NCBI GenBank assembly: GCA_900757495.1
Contig: CAAENX010000019.1
Coordinates: forward strand, 1 to 64,000
DNA: 64,000 bases
Direction of reading: 5' to 3'
Source: an uncultured Collinsella sp.
GTDB taxonomy: Bacteria; Actinomycetota; Coriobacteriia; Coriobacteriales; Coriobacteriaceae
The position numbers and the translations under genes were made by a program. Below are positions 17,031 to 24,940 of the stretch, one piece after another. The notes beneath the pieces are model-generated. The model was not told the DNA's origin. It ran no database searches and saw nothing but the letters and a program-made list of their open reading frames with translations. Every line of letters starts with the position of its first letter. Positions within the stretch are counted from its first letter, which is position 1.

Positions 17031-18035
17031 ATGACTGTTACGTTCGAAGGTTACGAGCGCCGCGCTGACAAGATCAACAAGTGCCTCGCCGACAACGGCA
17101 TCGCCTCCCTCGAGGAAGCTCTGCAGATCTGCACCGACAAGGGCTTCAACCCGCGTGAGATCGTCAACAACACCCAGTCCATCGCCTTCCAGAACGCCGA
17201 GTGGGCTTACACCCTCGGTTGCGCTCTCGCTGTCAAGCGTGGCGCCAAGTCTGCTTCTGAGGCTGCTGCCATCATCGGCGAGGGCATCCAGGCCTTCACC
17301 GTTCCCGGCTCCGTCGCCGAGGACCGCAAGGTCGGTCTGGGCCACGGCAACCTGGGCGCTATGCTGCTCTCCGACGACACCGAGTGCTTCGCCTTCCTGG
17401 CTGGCCACGAGTCCTTCGCTGCCGCTGAGGGCGCTATCGGCCTGGCTCTGAACGCCAACAAGGCTCGCAAGAAGCCGCTGCGCGTTATCCTCAACGGTCT
17501 GGGCAAGGACGCCGCCCAGATCATCGCCCGCATCAACGGCTTCACCTACGTGAAGACCCAGTTCGACTACTACACGGGCGAGCTCAAGGTCGTCGAGACC
17601 ATCCCCTACTCCGATGGTCCCCGCGCTGCCGTTAACTGCTACGGCTCCGACGACGTCCGCGAGGGCGTTGCCATCATGTGGCACGAGAACGTCGACATCT
17701 CGATCACCGGTAACTCCACCAACCCCACGCGCTTCCAGCACCCCGTCGCTGGCACCTACAAGAAGGAGCGCCTCGAGGCTGGCAAGAAGTACTTCTCCGT
17801 CGCTTCTGGTGGCGGCACTGGCCGTACCCTGCACCCGGACAACATGGGCGCCGGCCCTGCCTCTTACGGCATGACCGACACCATGGGCCGTATGCACTCC
17901 GACGCCCAGTTCGCCGGTTCTTCCTCCGTGCCTGCGCACGTCGACATGATGGGTCTCATCGGCATGGGCAACAACCCCATGGTCGGTGCCACCGTCGCCT
18001 GCGCTGTCGCCGTCGAGGAGGCCCTCAAGGCCTAA
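17031..18035 (+). CDS. GGGtGRT protein of unknown function
   Basis: The 334-residue protein carries the signature that names the family, GGGTGRT, at about residues 262-268 in SVASGGGTGRTLHPDNMGAG. Other glycine-rich runs (GLGHGNLGAMLL, GMGNNPMVGATVACAVAVEEAL) suggest a nucleotide- or cofactor-binding fold. It has no signal peptide or membrane segment. The gene follows the NifU-like partner with a GGGAGG site and ends in a strong terminator, so the two form a compact operon. The codon bias suggests an abundant protein. I know of no established function. Confidence 0.85.
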   Translation: MTVTFEGYERRADKINKCLADNGIASLEEALQICTDKGFNPREIVNNTQSIAFQNAEWAYTLGCALAVKRGAKSASEAAAIIGEGIQAFTVPGSVAEDRKVGLGHGNLGAMLLSDDTECFAFLAGHESFAAAEGAIGLALNANKARKKPLRVILNGLGKDAAQIIARINGFTYVKTQFDYYTGELKVVETIPYSDGPRAAVNCYGSDDVREGVAIMWHENVDISITGNSTNPTRFQHPVAGTYKKERLEAGKKYFSVASGGGTGRTLHPDNMGAGPASYGMTDTMGRMHSDAQFAGSSSVPAHVDMMGLIGMGNNPMVGATVACAVAVEEALKA

Positions 18036-18070
18036 TCGCGCCCGCGCGATGCTCATATTGTTGAGCTTTG

Positions 18071-18103
18071 GAGCCGCTATCCACCCGGGTAGCGGCTCTT
18101 TTT
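18071..18103 (+). terminator. Terminator of the GGGtGRT operon
   Basis: GAGCCGCTA pairs perfectly with TAGCGGCTC and is followed by TTTTT. It lies 35 bases after the stop codon. Confidence 0.9.
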
Positions 18104-18291
18104 GTTTGCACTGTCGCAGGGTAGCCAATGCCGATATATCAGTTGGGGCGAAATACGAGATGTAATGAGATGGAGCGTCAGAGCGTCCATGACGCCCACC
18201 TGCCATATTCGCCCTTTACCGATTTGCCGAGTCTTTGCGATACCTTTACCGATTACTCGTGCGACAATGCGCCGGACGAGAAAGGAATCCG

Positions 18292-19818
18292 ATGGAATCG
18301 ACTGATGTACTGGTAATTGGATCTGGCATTGCGGGCCTTTGCGCCGCCATCGAAGCGGCGCGCGCGGGCGCGACCGTCACTGTGGCAAGCGCCGGTAAAA
18401 CTATGAGCGGATCGAGCTTTTTCCCGGGAACCTGGGGTCTCGGCCTTATTGGCCCCGTCGACGAAGACGACGAACGGGACCTCATCGACACTATCCAGGC
18501 CGTGGGCTGCGGCGTTGCCGACCCCGAGCTCGTCCAGACGTTCGTCCACGGTATTCCTCAGGCCATCCAATGGCTCGAGCAGGATCTGGGTGTTGAGCTC
18601 CAGCGTCCGCAAAGCGCCGAGAGCGCCCAGCAAAAGCAATTTATCCCCTGCTTCGACCACAAGACGCGTATGTGGCGCGGCCTCACCCGCAAGCCCCTTG
18701 AGGACGCGTGTACGGCCCAGATCGAGTCTCTCGGCATTCGCCTGCTCCCCCGCCACGAGCTTATAGACCTTGTTGAAGATAAGGACGGAAAAGTTATCGG
18801 CGCCACGCTCTACGATCGCGCAAATGAGCATCTCGTGCCCATGGCAGCTAAGGCCACTATCATTGCTGCGGGCGGCACCGGCGGCCTATTCGAGCGCAGC
18901 CTCACTTCCGCCGACGTGCTCAGCTCATCACAGGCCATCGCGCTGGCGCACGGTGCGTCACTTACTAATATAGAGTTCATGCAGATGATGCCCGGCTTTA
19001 TCGAGCCCAAACGAAACCTTGTCTTTAACGAGAAGACCTGGCGTTACGTCAAGTTCGACCAACCGGTCGATATCGCCGACGACAAGCTGGACAATCTGCG
19101 CGAGCAACGCTCTGGATATGGCCCCTTCACTTCGCGTCTGGCTTCCCGCGCCATCGATCTTGCCATCGATCAAGCAGGCGCCGAAGGCCTGGCGCTCCAC
19201 TACGACTTCCCCCGCGAGGACGTCCCTGAGTTTGTGCAGACCTTTGCCACCTGGCTGCAAGACGAGCACGGCATCGCGCCGACCGACGAGATGCGCGTTG
19301 CGATGTATGCCCATGCCGCCAACGGCGGTATCAAGATCGACAAGACCGCGTACACGGGCGTTGAGGGCCTCTATGCTTGCGGCGAGGCGACAGGCGGCAT
19401 GCACGGCGCCGATCGCATTGGCGGCCTATCAAGCGCCAACGGCATCGTGTTTGGGCGCATCGCGGGCGCATCGGCAGCCCAAGCGGCACAGAATGCACCT
19501 GAGGCAGCCCTGAAGGCGGATATCGCCCTCCCCCAGCATGGCATTGCCGCAACAGACGCCGAGCGCCTGACCCGCAACCTCAAACACACGATGAGCACCT
19601 ACTGCATGATCAACAGGACCGATGCAGGTCTATCCAAGGCTCTGCAACAGCTTGAAAGCCTGCAAGACGAGGCAACGGCCCCGAGCAAGCCACACGCCAA
19701 TGACAGCGAAATCGCAGCCCTCGCCCGCCTACAGTCGCAGATTCAACTGGCAACGGAGATGGTCAAAGCCATGCGCAAGCGGACCGAAAACCTCGGATCC
19801 CACTATCGAGCGGACTAA
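18292..19818 (+). CDS. FAD-dependent oxidoreductase (fumarate reductase/aspartate oxidase type)
   Basis: The 508-residue flavoprotein begins with the Rossmann dinucleotide motif DVLVIGSGIAGLCAAIEAA. It has the second FAD contact ATIIAAGGTGGLFERS near residue 195 and the C-terminal GGLSSANGIVFGRIAG that contacts the flavin. This is the plan of the fumarate reductase/succinate dehydrogenase flavoprotein superfamily. There is no heme-binding or FMN domain, no signal peptide and no iron-sulfur partner gene nearby, so the substrate is unknown. The start at 18292 has AAAGGA upstream. It stands alone between two terminator-like structures. Confidence 0.8.
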   Translation: MESTDVLVIGSGIAGLCAAIEAARAGATVTVASAGKTMSGSSFFPGTWGLGLIGPVDEDDERDLIDTIQAVGCGVADPELVQTFVHGIPQAIQWLEQDLGVELQRPQSAESAQQKQFIPCFDHKTRMWRGLTRKPLEDACTAQIESLGIRLLPRHELIDLVEDKDGKVIGATLYDRANEHLVPMAAKATIIAAGGTGGLFERSLTSADVLSSSQAIALAHGASLTNIEFMQMMPGFIEPKRNLVFNEKTWRYVKFDQPVDIADDKLDNLREQRSGYGPFTSRLASRAIDLAIDQAGAEGLALHYDFPREDVPEFVQTFATWLQDEHGIAPTDEMRVAMYAHAANGGIKIDKTAYTGVEGLYACGEATGGMHGADRIGGLSSANGIVFGRIAGASAAQAAQNAPEAALKADIALPQHGIAATDAERLTRNLKHTMSTYCMINRTDAGLSKALQQLESLQDEATAPSKPHANDSEIAALARLQSQIQLATEMVKAMRKRTENLGSHYRAD

Positions 19819-19865
19819 ATCGATTCTCGCTTTGAGTTTGATCACAACTTCTCAACATGCATCGA

Positions 19866-19935
19866 GCCCCGTAAGCATGATTCCCCTAAGGAAACACGCT
19901 TACGGGGCATTAACCGTGTTTTCCCTAAGGGAATC
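19866..19935. repeat. Two overlapping, mutually exclusive hairpins
   Basis: GCCCCGTAAGC (19866) pairs perfectly with GCTTACGGGGC (19898). Its loop, GATTCCCCTAAGGAAACACG (19879), can instead pair with the reverse copy at 19915-19935. Both stems cannot form as nested hairpins at once. It lies just after the flavoprotein gene and could be its terminator, a repeat element or a switch. Confidence 0.6.
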
Positions 19936-19993
19936 ACAGTGCAGATTTCCTCAGCTCCGCGCCCTTTCGGGTTCGACCCAGTGCGAGGTTAAT

Positions 19994-20021
19994 AAAAAAG
20001 CGACCAGCCGAAGCCAGTCGC
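19994..20021 (-). terminator. Terminator of the tRNA-His/tRNA-Lys transcript
   Basis: On the minus strand GCGACTGGC, a TTCG loop and GCTGGTCGC are followed by TTTTTT. It lies 17 bases after the tRNA-Lys 3' end. Confidence 0.9.
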
Positions 20022-20037
20022 TTTAACATGCTTTGGG

Positions 20038-20110
20038 TGGGCCGTCAGGGGGTCGAACCCTGGACCTTGGGATTAAGAGTCCCCTGCTCTACCAACTGAG
20101 CTAACGACCC
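20038..20110 (-). tRNA. tRNA-Lys (anticodon CTT)
   Basis: A complete cloverleaf reads on the minus strand. The acceptor arm GGGTCGT pairs with ACGGCCC with one G-T pair. The D arm is GCTC...GAGC, the anticodon loop is CTCTTAA with CTT, and the T arm contains GGTTCGACCC. The discriminator is A, and the following bases are not CCA, so the CCA end must be added after transcription. Confidence 0.95.
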
Positions 20111-20132
20111 GATATCAACACGAAGCAAGAAC

Positions 20133-20210
20133 TGGGGTGGGTAAAGGGACTCGAACCCTCGACCTACGGGACCACAACCCGTCGCTCTAGCCAACTGAGC
20201 TACACCCACC
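20133..20210 (-). tRNA. tRNA-His (anticodon GTG)
   Basis: The minus strand gives a cloverleaf with an extra 5' G opposite C73, the hallmark of tRNA-His. The anticodon loop is TTGTGGT with GTG. The T arm contains GGTTCGAGTCC. The CCA end is encoded (CCCA after the acceptor stem). It is the first of two tRNAs transcribed together with tRNA-Lys, 22 bases apart. Confidence 0.95.
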
Positions 20211-20375
20211 GTGTCCTGTGCGCTTCGCGCTCGACTATTATTGCAAGGAACGCCACGCGATGCAAGCCCCAATTTTCAAGAATTTTGAAAAGAGTTTTTC
20301 GAGCGCGTTTCGAGCAATTCCCACCGGTTTCATAGGAGTAAACTTGCCCCACTGCAAATGCTCGAAAGGACAAGC

Positions 20376-21557
20376 ATGAAAGAACTCTCCAATCGCACGG
20401 CAACATTTACCGATTCGGTCATCCGCCGCATGACGCGCATCTCCAATAAGTACGGTGCCGTCAACCTCTCGCAGGGCTTCCCCGACTTCGATCCTCCGGC
20501 GCAGCTGCTCGAGAGCCTCAGCGCCATCGCTACCGACCCCAAGCCGCTCTATCACCAGTACTCCATCACTTGGGGCTCCCAGGCCATGCGCGAGGCGCTC
20601 GCCGCCAAGCAGGAGCACTTTATGGGCATGCCGATCAACCCCAACGAGAACATCGTAGTCACATGCGGCTCTACCGAGGCCATGATGGCCGCCATGATGA
20701 CGGTCACGAACCCCGGCGACAAGGTCGTAATCTTCTCGCCGTTCTACGAGAACTACGGCGCCGACACGATCCTCTCGGGCGCTGAGCCCATCTATGTGCC
20801 GCTCAACCCGCCCACGTTCAGCTTCGAGCGCGAGGTCCTCGAGACGGCCTTCCGCGACAACGACCCCAAGGCCATCGTCCTGTGCAACCCGTCCAACCCC
20901 TGCGGCAAGGTCTTTACGCGCGAGGAGCTCACCTTTATCGCCGACCTCTGCAAAAAGTACGACGCCTACTGCATCACCGACGAGGTCTATGAGCACATCG
21001 TCTATGCGCCCCACGAGCATGTCTATATGGCCACGCTGCCCGGCATGTTCGAGCGCACCATCAGCTGCAGCTCGCTGTCCAAGACCTACTCCATCACCGG
21101 TTGGCGCCTGGGCTACACCATCTCCCCGGCCGAGATTACCGAGCGCATCAAGAAGGTCCACGACTTCCTCACGGTGGGCGCCGCCGCTCCCCTGCAGGAG
21201 GCCGTCGTCACCGCCCTCAATTTCGACGATAGCTATTACCAGGAGGTCCTCGACCTCTACACCGCCAAGCGCGACCTGTTCTGCCAGGGCCTCGATAGCA
21301 TCGGCCTCACGCACAACGTGCCGCAGGGCGCCTACTACGTGATGATAGACATCTCAGAGTTTGGTTATGACAGCGACCTCGACTTCTGCGAGGATCTCGC
21401 CTCCAAGGTTGGCGTGGGCGCCGTGCCGGGCTCAAGTTTCTTCCGCGAGCCCGTCAACCACCTGATCCGTTTTCACTTTGCCAAGCGTGACGAAACGCTC
21501 AACGCCGCGCTCGAGAACCTCAAGTCCCTGCGAGATAAAATCAAACCGCGCGGGTAG
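20376..21557 (+). CDS. Class I/II aminotransferase, PLP-dependent
   Basis: This 393-residue enzyme is a fold-type I aminotransferase. The substrate contact region is VNLSQGFPDF, the cofactor-binding segments are CGSTEAMMAAMM and CNPSNPCGKVF, and the PLP-lysine is in SCSSLSKTYSITGWRLGY. NPSNPCGKVF and the overall sequence suit the aspartate/methionine/aromatic transaminase group, so the amino acid used is uncertain. The ATG at 20376 is preferred to one 18 bases earlier because AAAGGA precedes it. It ends in a strong terminator. Confidence 0.88.
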   Translation: MKELSNRTATFTDSVIRRMTRISNKYGAVNLSQGFPDFDPPAQLLESLSAIATDPKPLYHQYSITWGSQAMREALAAKQEHFMGMPINPNENIVVTCGSTEAMMAAMMTVTNPGDKVVIFSPFYENYGADTILSGAEPIYVPLNPPTFSFEREVLETAFRDNDPKAIVLCNPSNPCGKVFTREELTFIADLCKKYDAYCITDEVYEHIVYAPHEHVYMATLPGMFERTISCSSLSKTYSITGWRLGYTISPAEITERIKKVHDFLTVGAAAPLQEAVVTALNFDDSYYQEVLDLYTAKRDLFCQGLDSIGLTHNVPQGAYYVMIDISEFGYDSDLDFCEDLASKVGVGAVPGSSFFREPVNHLIRFHFAKRDETLNAALENLKSLRDKIKPRG

Positions 21558-21585
21558 AGACGGTCCAACAACTAAAAGCACCAAA

Positions 21586-21625
21586 GAAACCTCGCATCGT
21601 CCGTTAGGCTGCGAGGTTTCTTTTT
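21586..21625 (+). terminator. Terminator of the aminotransferase gene
   Basis: GAAACCTCGCA pairs perfectly with TGCGAGGTTTC and is followed by TTTTT. Confidence 0.9.
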
Positions 21626-21698
21626 ATATCGCTTTCTTAATTTTTTTAGGGCGCTATACTTTAGGAGTGAAGTAACTCGCCCAATAGAGAGGGACGCT

Positions 21699-22592
21699 AT
21701 GGCAGGGCAACAGCTTATCGGAGCACTCGAGGCCGGCGGCACCAAGATGGTGTGCGCCACGGGCTATGCGGACGGCACGGTCCTCGAACGCGAGCAGATC
21801 GCGACCACAACCCCGCAGGAGACCGTTGAGGCCGTCAACGCATGGTTTGCAGACAAGGGCATCGCCGCCCTGGGCATCGGCGCCTTTGGTCCCACCGCAG
21901 TCAACCCTGCCTCGCCACAGTATGGCAAGATTTTGGAGACGCCCAAGACCGCATGGCGCTACTTTGACCTGCTGGGCACCATCCAAAACGAGCTCAACGT
22001 CCCCTGCGGCTACGACACCGACGTCAACGTCGCCTGCCTGGGCGAGGTCACCTTTGGCTGCGCACAAGGCCTTACCGACGTGGTGTACCTGACCATCGGC
22101 ACCGGCGTGGGCGCCGGCGCGCTCTCGGGCGGTCAGCTCGTTCATGGCATGATGCACCCCGAGGCCGGTCACATCCTGGTTACCCGAGACCCGCGTGACG
22201 CCATCGGCGAGCACAGCGGCTGCCCCTTTCACGACAATTGCTTGGAGGGCCTCATCGCCGGTCCTGGCGTCAAAAAGCGCTGGGGCGGTAAGTCCGCCGG
22301 CGAGATGGCCGACGACCCGGAGGCCATGGACCTGCTTGCCGGATACCTTGCGCAGGCGCTCATGACCTACACGCTGTGCTATGCCCCGCAGAAGATCATC
22401 ATCGGCGGTGGCGTTGCCGATCACACCCCTATCGTGCCGCTCGCCCGCAAAAAGTGCGCCGAGATGCTCAACGGCTACATCGTCACGCCCGAGGTCAACG
22501 ATATCGACACCTACATTGTCAACAATAGTCTCGAGGGCAAGCAGGGTATCATGGGCTGCCTGGCCCTGGGTGCTGCCGCGCTTCAGCAGTAG
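21699..22592 (+). CDS. ROK-family sugar kinase, probably fructokinase
   Basis: The 297-residue protein has the ROK ATP-binding motif LIGALEAGGTKMVCATG at its N-terminus, the second motif VVYLTIGTGVGAGAL, and the EAGH element before a zinc site. The zinc-site sequence HSGCPFHDNCLEG is the CxxHxxC-type motif of ROK fructokinases. EAGGTKM, rather than DIGGTK, also points to the bacterial fructokinase subgroup. It probably phosphorylates fructose in the cytoplasm. No sugar transporter is adjacent. The gene stands alone between terminators. Confidence 0.85.
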   Translation: MAGQQLIGALEAGGTKMVCATGYADGTVLEREQIATTTPQETVEAVNAWFADKGIAALGIGAFGPTAVNPASPQYGKILETPKTAWRYFDLLGTIQNELNVPCGYDTDVNVACLGEVTFGCAQGLTDVVYLTIGTGVGAGALSGGQLVHGMMHPEAGHILVTRDPRDAIGEHSGCPFHDNCLEGLIAGPGVKKRWGGKSAGEMADDPEAMDLLAGYLAQALMTYTLCYAPQKIIIGGGVADHTPIVPLARKKCAEMLNGYIVTPEVNDIDTYIVNNSLEGKQGIMGCLALGAAALQQ

Positions 22593-22679
22593 GCGCGCCA
22601 AAGGGGCGCCGCAACGTCCAGCAATCCCATCCTACGGGATGACGCCGCCACGCCCCGTATAAGCACCCAAACAAAGAAA

Positions 22680-22720
22680 GGCCGCCTAGGACCAAGCAAC
22701 GTGTCCTAGGCGGCCTTTTT
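22680..22720. terminator. Bidirectional terminator between sugar kinase and vanZ-like genes
   Basis: A perfect 12-bp stem (GGCCGCCTAGGA with its complement) is followed by TTTTT on the plus strand and TTTCTTTG on the minus strand. The vanZ-like gene's TAG stop lies inside the right arm, so the terminator and coding end overlap. Confidence 0.88.
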
Positions 22721-23155
22721 GGCACATATGAGCGATCGTAGAAGATATCGAAGCACAACGCCCGCCATCGCTCCGCAGCAGTCGATCATCACGTCGGTGA
22801 TCATGCCGGCGCGACCGGGCACAAAGAGCTGAATCGTCTCGTCAATCGAGGGAATCAGCAGCAAGAACACCGCCGTGGGAAGCAGCACGTCAAAGGTGCG
22901 ACGGCCATCGACATCGAAAGCGTGCGTCGCCAGAATGCCGAGCACCATGTACTCGGTAAAATGCGCGCACTTACGAACGACGAAGTTGGTCACCCACTCA
23001 TACGGAAGCCCCATGCCGTGCAGAAAGCCGCGAACGGCCTCCATAATCGACAGGCTCAATGAACCGGACCCCGTGCCGGGAACCATCGAATTGCCCCAGA
23101 TGAGCAGCACCATCAAGCAGGTCGCGACCGCCCATTTTCGATCGAGTTTAAGCAT
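22706..23155 (-). CDS. VanZ-like membrane protein
   Basis: The 149-residue product has four predicted membrane segments and the VanZ-family motifs VRKCAHFTEYMVLG and SIDETIQLFVPGR followed by DVMIDCCGAMAGV. VanZ-like proteins confer low-level teicoplanin resistance in some settings, but most members have no known role. The ATG at 23155 follows the stop of the upstream membrane-protein gene by 7 bases, so the two are coupled. A longer reading from 23203 overlaps that gene and is less likely. Confidence 0.8.
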   Translation of the reverse strand: MLKLDRKWAVATCLMVLLIWGNSMVPGTGSGSLSLSIMEAVRGFLHGMGLPYEWVTNFVVRKCAHFTEYMVLGILATHAFDVDGRRTFDVLLPTAVFLLLIPSIDETIQLFVPGRAGMITDVMIDCCGAMAGVVLRYLLRSLICAKKAA

Positions 23156-23162
23156 GCAGGAG

Positions 23163-24629
23163 TTATGCCTCCGCACAGAGCGGCTCAAAGCTGGCGGTGC
23201 CACCCTCGATAACGCTCAGATAGGCACGGCCCGTGCGCCTCACCGCTGCAGACTGCAGGCGGTCGATCTCCTCCTCGAGAATCTGATTGACGCGCTCGTG
23301 ACGACGGTTCTCCATGATGCCGGCAGCGATGGCCTCGGCACGCTCGATACCTTCGCGCGAGATGCGCGCGGTGTCCTCGGGGAACACGGCGCTGTGGCGA
23401 CCAACGTAAGCGGGGGCAGCGGGCTGAGGAGCAGGCGTAAACACCGGAGCGGCAACGGGAGCGGGCTCGACGACCTCGTCCAAAATTGCGGCAGCGGCGG
23501 CCCACATGCCCTCGTGGCCCGAATAATCGGCCATGGGGACGTCTTCCTCGGGAGTCGCATCGACAGACTCGTCGACTGCGACGGGCTGGGACGCGGATGC
23601 CGGGACATCGACCGGGGCAGCGACCACATACGGCATGTCATTCGAGATGACCGGCTCGTCAAGGTCATCGAGATCGATAGCCGCAGCAGAGGCGTCGCTG
23701 ATGATCGGCATGTTGGCAAGGTTCACGTTGTACGGCACTGCCTCCGCCGCCTGCTGCTGTGCAGGAGCGCCCCACAGCGAGCTTTCGGCAGCACGACGGG
23801 CGGCAATAGTCTCCTCGTCGACGGCCAGCGGCTCGTCGGCATAGGGGTCGGCGGCGGCAGCAGCCGGAGTCACGGGCACGGCAGTGTCATACGTAACGGA
23901 TTGAGCTGTGGCGGCGTTGTTGGCAGCGTTAGCCACGAGCGCCACAAAGGCGGCCGTGCTGCCCGCAGGAGCGGCATGAGAGCCCGAGACGGCGCGCGCA
24001 GCGGCAGCGATGTCATCGCGGTTATAGGAGCCGGTCTTACCGCCGTAGGTGAGTTCGTCGATAGCGACCTGGTAGACGTCGCGTGAGCGCGTGGGATCGC
24101 AACTGACCGGCGAATCGTCGTCGAGCATGCTATCGATCATGGACCAGGCGTCGGCCTCGCTCATGGCGTCTGCGGCACGGGCGATGGTGGGGACGCCATC
24201 GTCGGCACGACGGCGCTGGAAGGCACCGGTCAGGCCAGAGAAAACCGAAGAGGGCTGCGCGGCGTTTGCCTGAACGGCAGGAGCCGCAGCAGCAACGCCC
24301 TGAGGGGCAGCCCACTGCTGTTGGGCGGGCATCGAGGCGGTCTGGAACTCATCTTGATGCTGGTTGACGTTCGCAGCGCCACCCATGGCGTCGGGCTGGA
24401 ACAGGCGCTCGGCATGCTGCGCGCGATATTCAGAAATGCCGAGCGAGGCGGCATAGATACCCACGCCCGCCACCGCACCCACGGCAAAGGGAACAGCGCC
24501 CGCGACGACCGTCTCGTTCACCGACGAAAACGGCAGCGTGGCAGCATACATCACCACGGGAGCGGCAAGGCCGATTCCGCAGGAAAGTCCAGCAAGGACT
24601 GCTCGTTGTGTTGCATCAGAAGAAGCCAT
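23163..24629 (-). CDS. Alanine-rich membrane protein with acidic tail, function unknown
   Basis: The 488-residue product starts at MASSDATQR, with GGGGAGAG upstream. Two hydrophobic helices fill residues 10-65 (AGLSCGIGLAAPVVMYAATL and VPFAVGAVAGVGIYAASLGI). A long Ala/Pro/Gln- and Asp/Glu-rich disordered segment follows to about residue 400. The C-terminus is a probable coiled coil (RRHERVNQILEEEIDRLQ) and ends in a hydrophobic-acidic motif. This suggests a membrane-anchored cytoplasmic scaffold. I do not recognise the family. It is the first gene of an operon with the vanZ-like gene. Confidence 0.6.
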   Translation of the reverse strand: MASSDATQRAVLAGLSCGIGLAAPVVMYAATLPFSSVNETVVAGAVPFAVGAVAGVGIYAASLGISEYRAQHAERLFQPDAMGGAANVNQHQDEFQTASMPAQQQWAAPQGVAAAAPAVQANAAQPSSVFSGLTGAFQRRRADDGVPTIARAADAMSEADAWSMIDSMLDDDSPVSCDPTRSRDVYQVAIDELTYGGKTGSYNRDDIAAAARAVSGSHAAPAGSTAAFVALVANAANNAATAQSVTYDTAVPVTPAAAAADPYADEPLAVDEETIAARRAAESSLWGAPAQQQAAEAVPYNVNLANMPIISDASAAAIDLDDLDEPVISNDMPYVVAAPVDVPASASQPVAVDESVDATPEEDVPMADYSGHEGMWAAAAAILDEVVEPAPVAAPVFTPAPQPAAPAYVGRHSAVFPEDTARISREGIERAEAIAAGIMENRRHERVNQILEEEIDRLQSAAVRRTGRAYLSVIEGGTASFEPLCAEA

Positions 24630-24872
24630 GAGCTCTCCCCATCTTCCAGCACCCAAATCGCATCATTCAGTTGGCTGCGCGAGAGAAGATGAAGCGGGGC
24701 TATGCCCCAAAGCAACGGTATGTGGTTCGTTTCATCTGCGTTTTCCGTCGCGAAGCTTAACAGCTATTATGCGAAACCCCCTTGGGGATTGCAAGCGACG
24801 AAGCGGGATTGAAACGGGAAAATCGCTGCTTGCCGGTCGTGAGGTCAATAATCGCTGGCGAGCGGCTATACG

Positions 24873-24901
24873 AAAAGGGCCAGGATCTAAACCCGGCCCT
24901 T
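24873..24901 (-). terminator. Terminator of rho
   Basis: On the minus strand AAGGGCC pairs with GGCCCTT, followed by TTCG. It sits 40 bases past the rho stop. The rest of 24630-24940 shows nothing else. Confidence 0.65.
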
Positions 24902-24940
24902 CTGGCATATCTATGGTTGTTGTCGCGTGCAGCGAGCGAC

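Noticed and set aside
16287..18206. A 639-codon open frame on the minus strand
   Set aside because: It lies opposite the well-supported NifU-like and GGGtGRT genes, and its sequence is repetitive Gly/Val/Asp, as expected from the complement of GC-rich codons.
20045..20272. A 75-codon open frame on the minus strand
   Set aside because: It runs through the tRNA-Lys and tRNA-His genes; the residues are translated tRNA.
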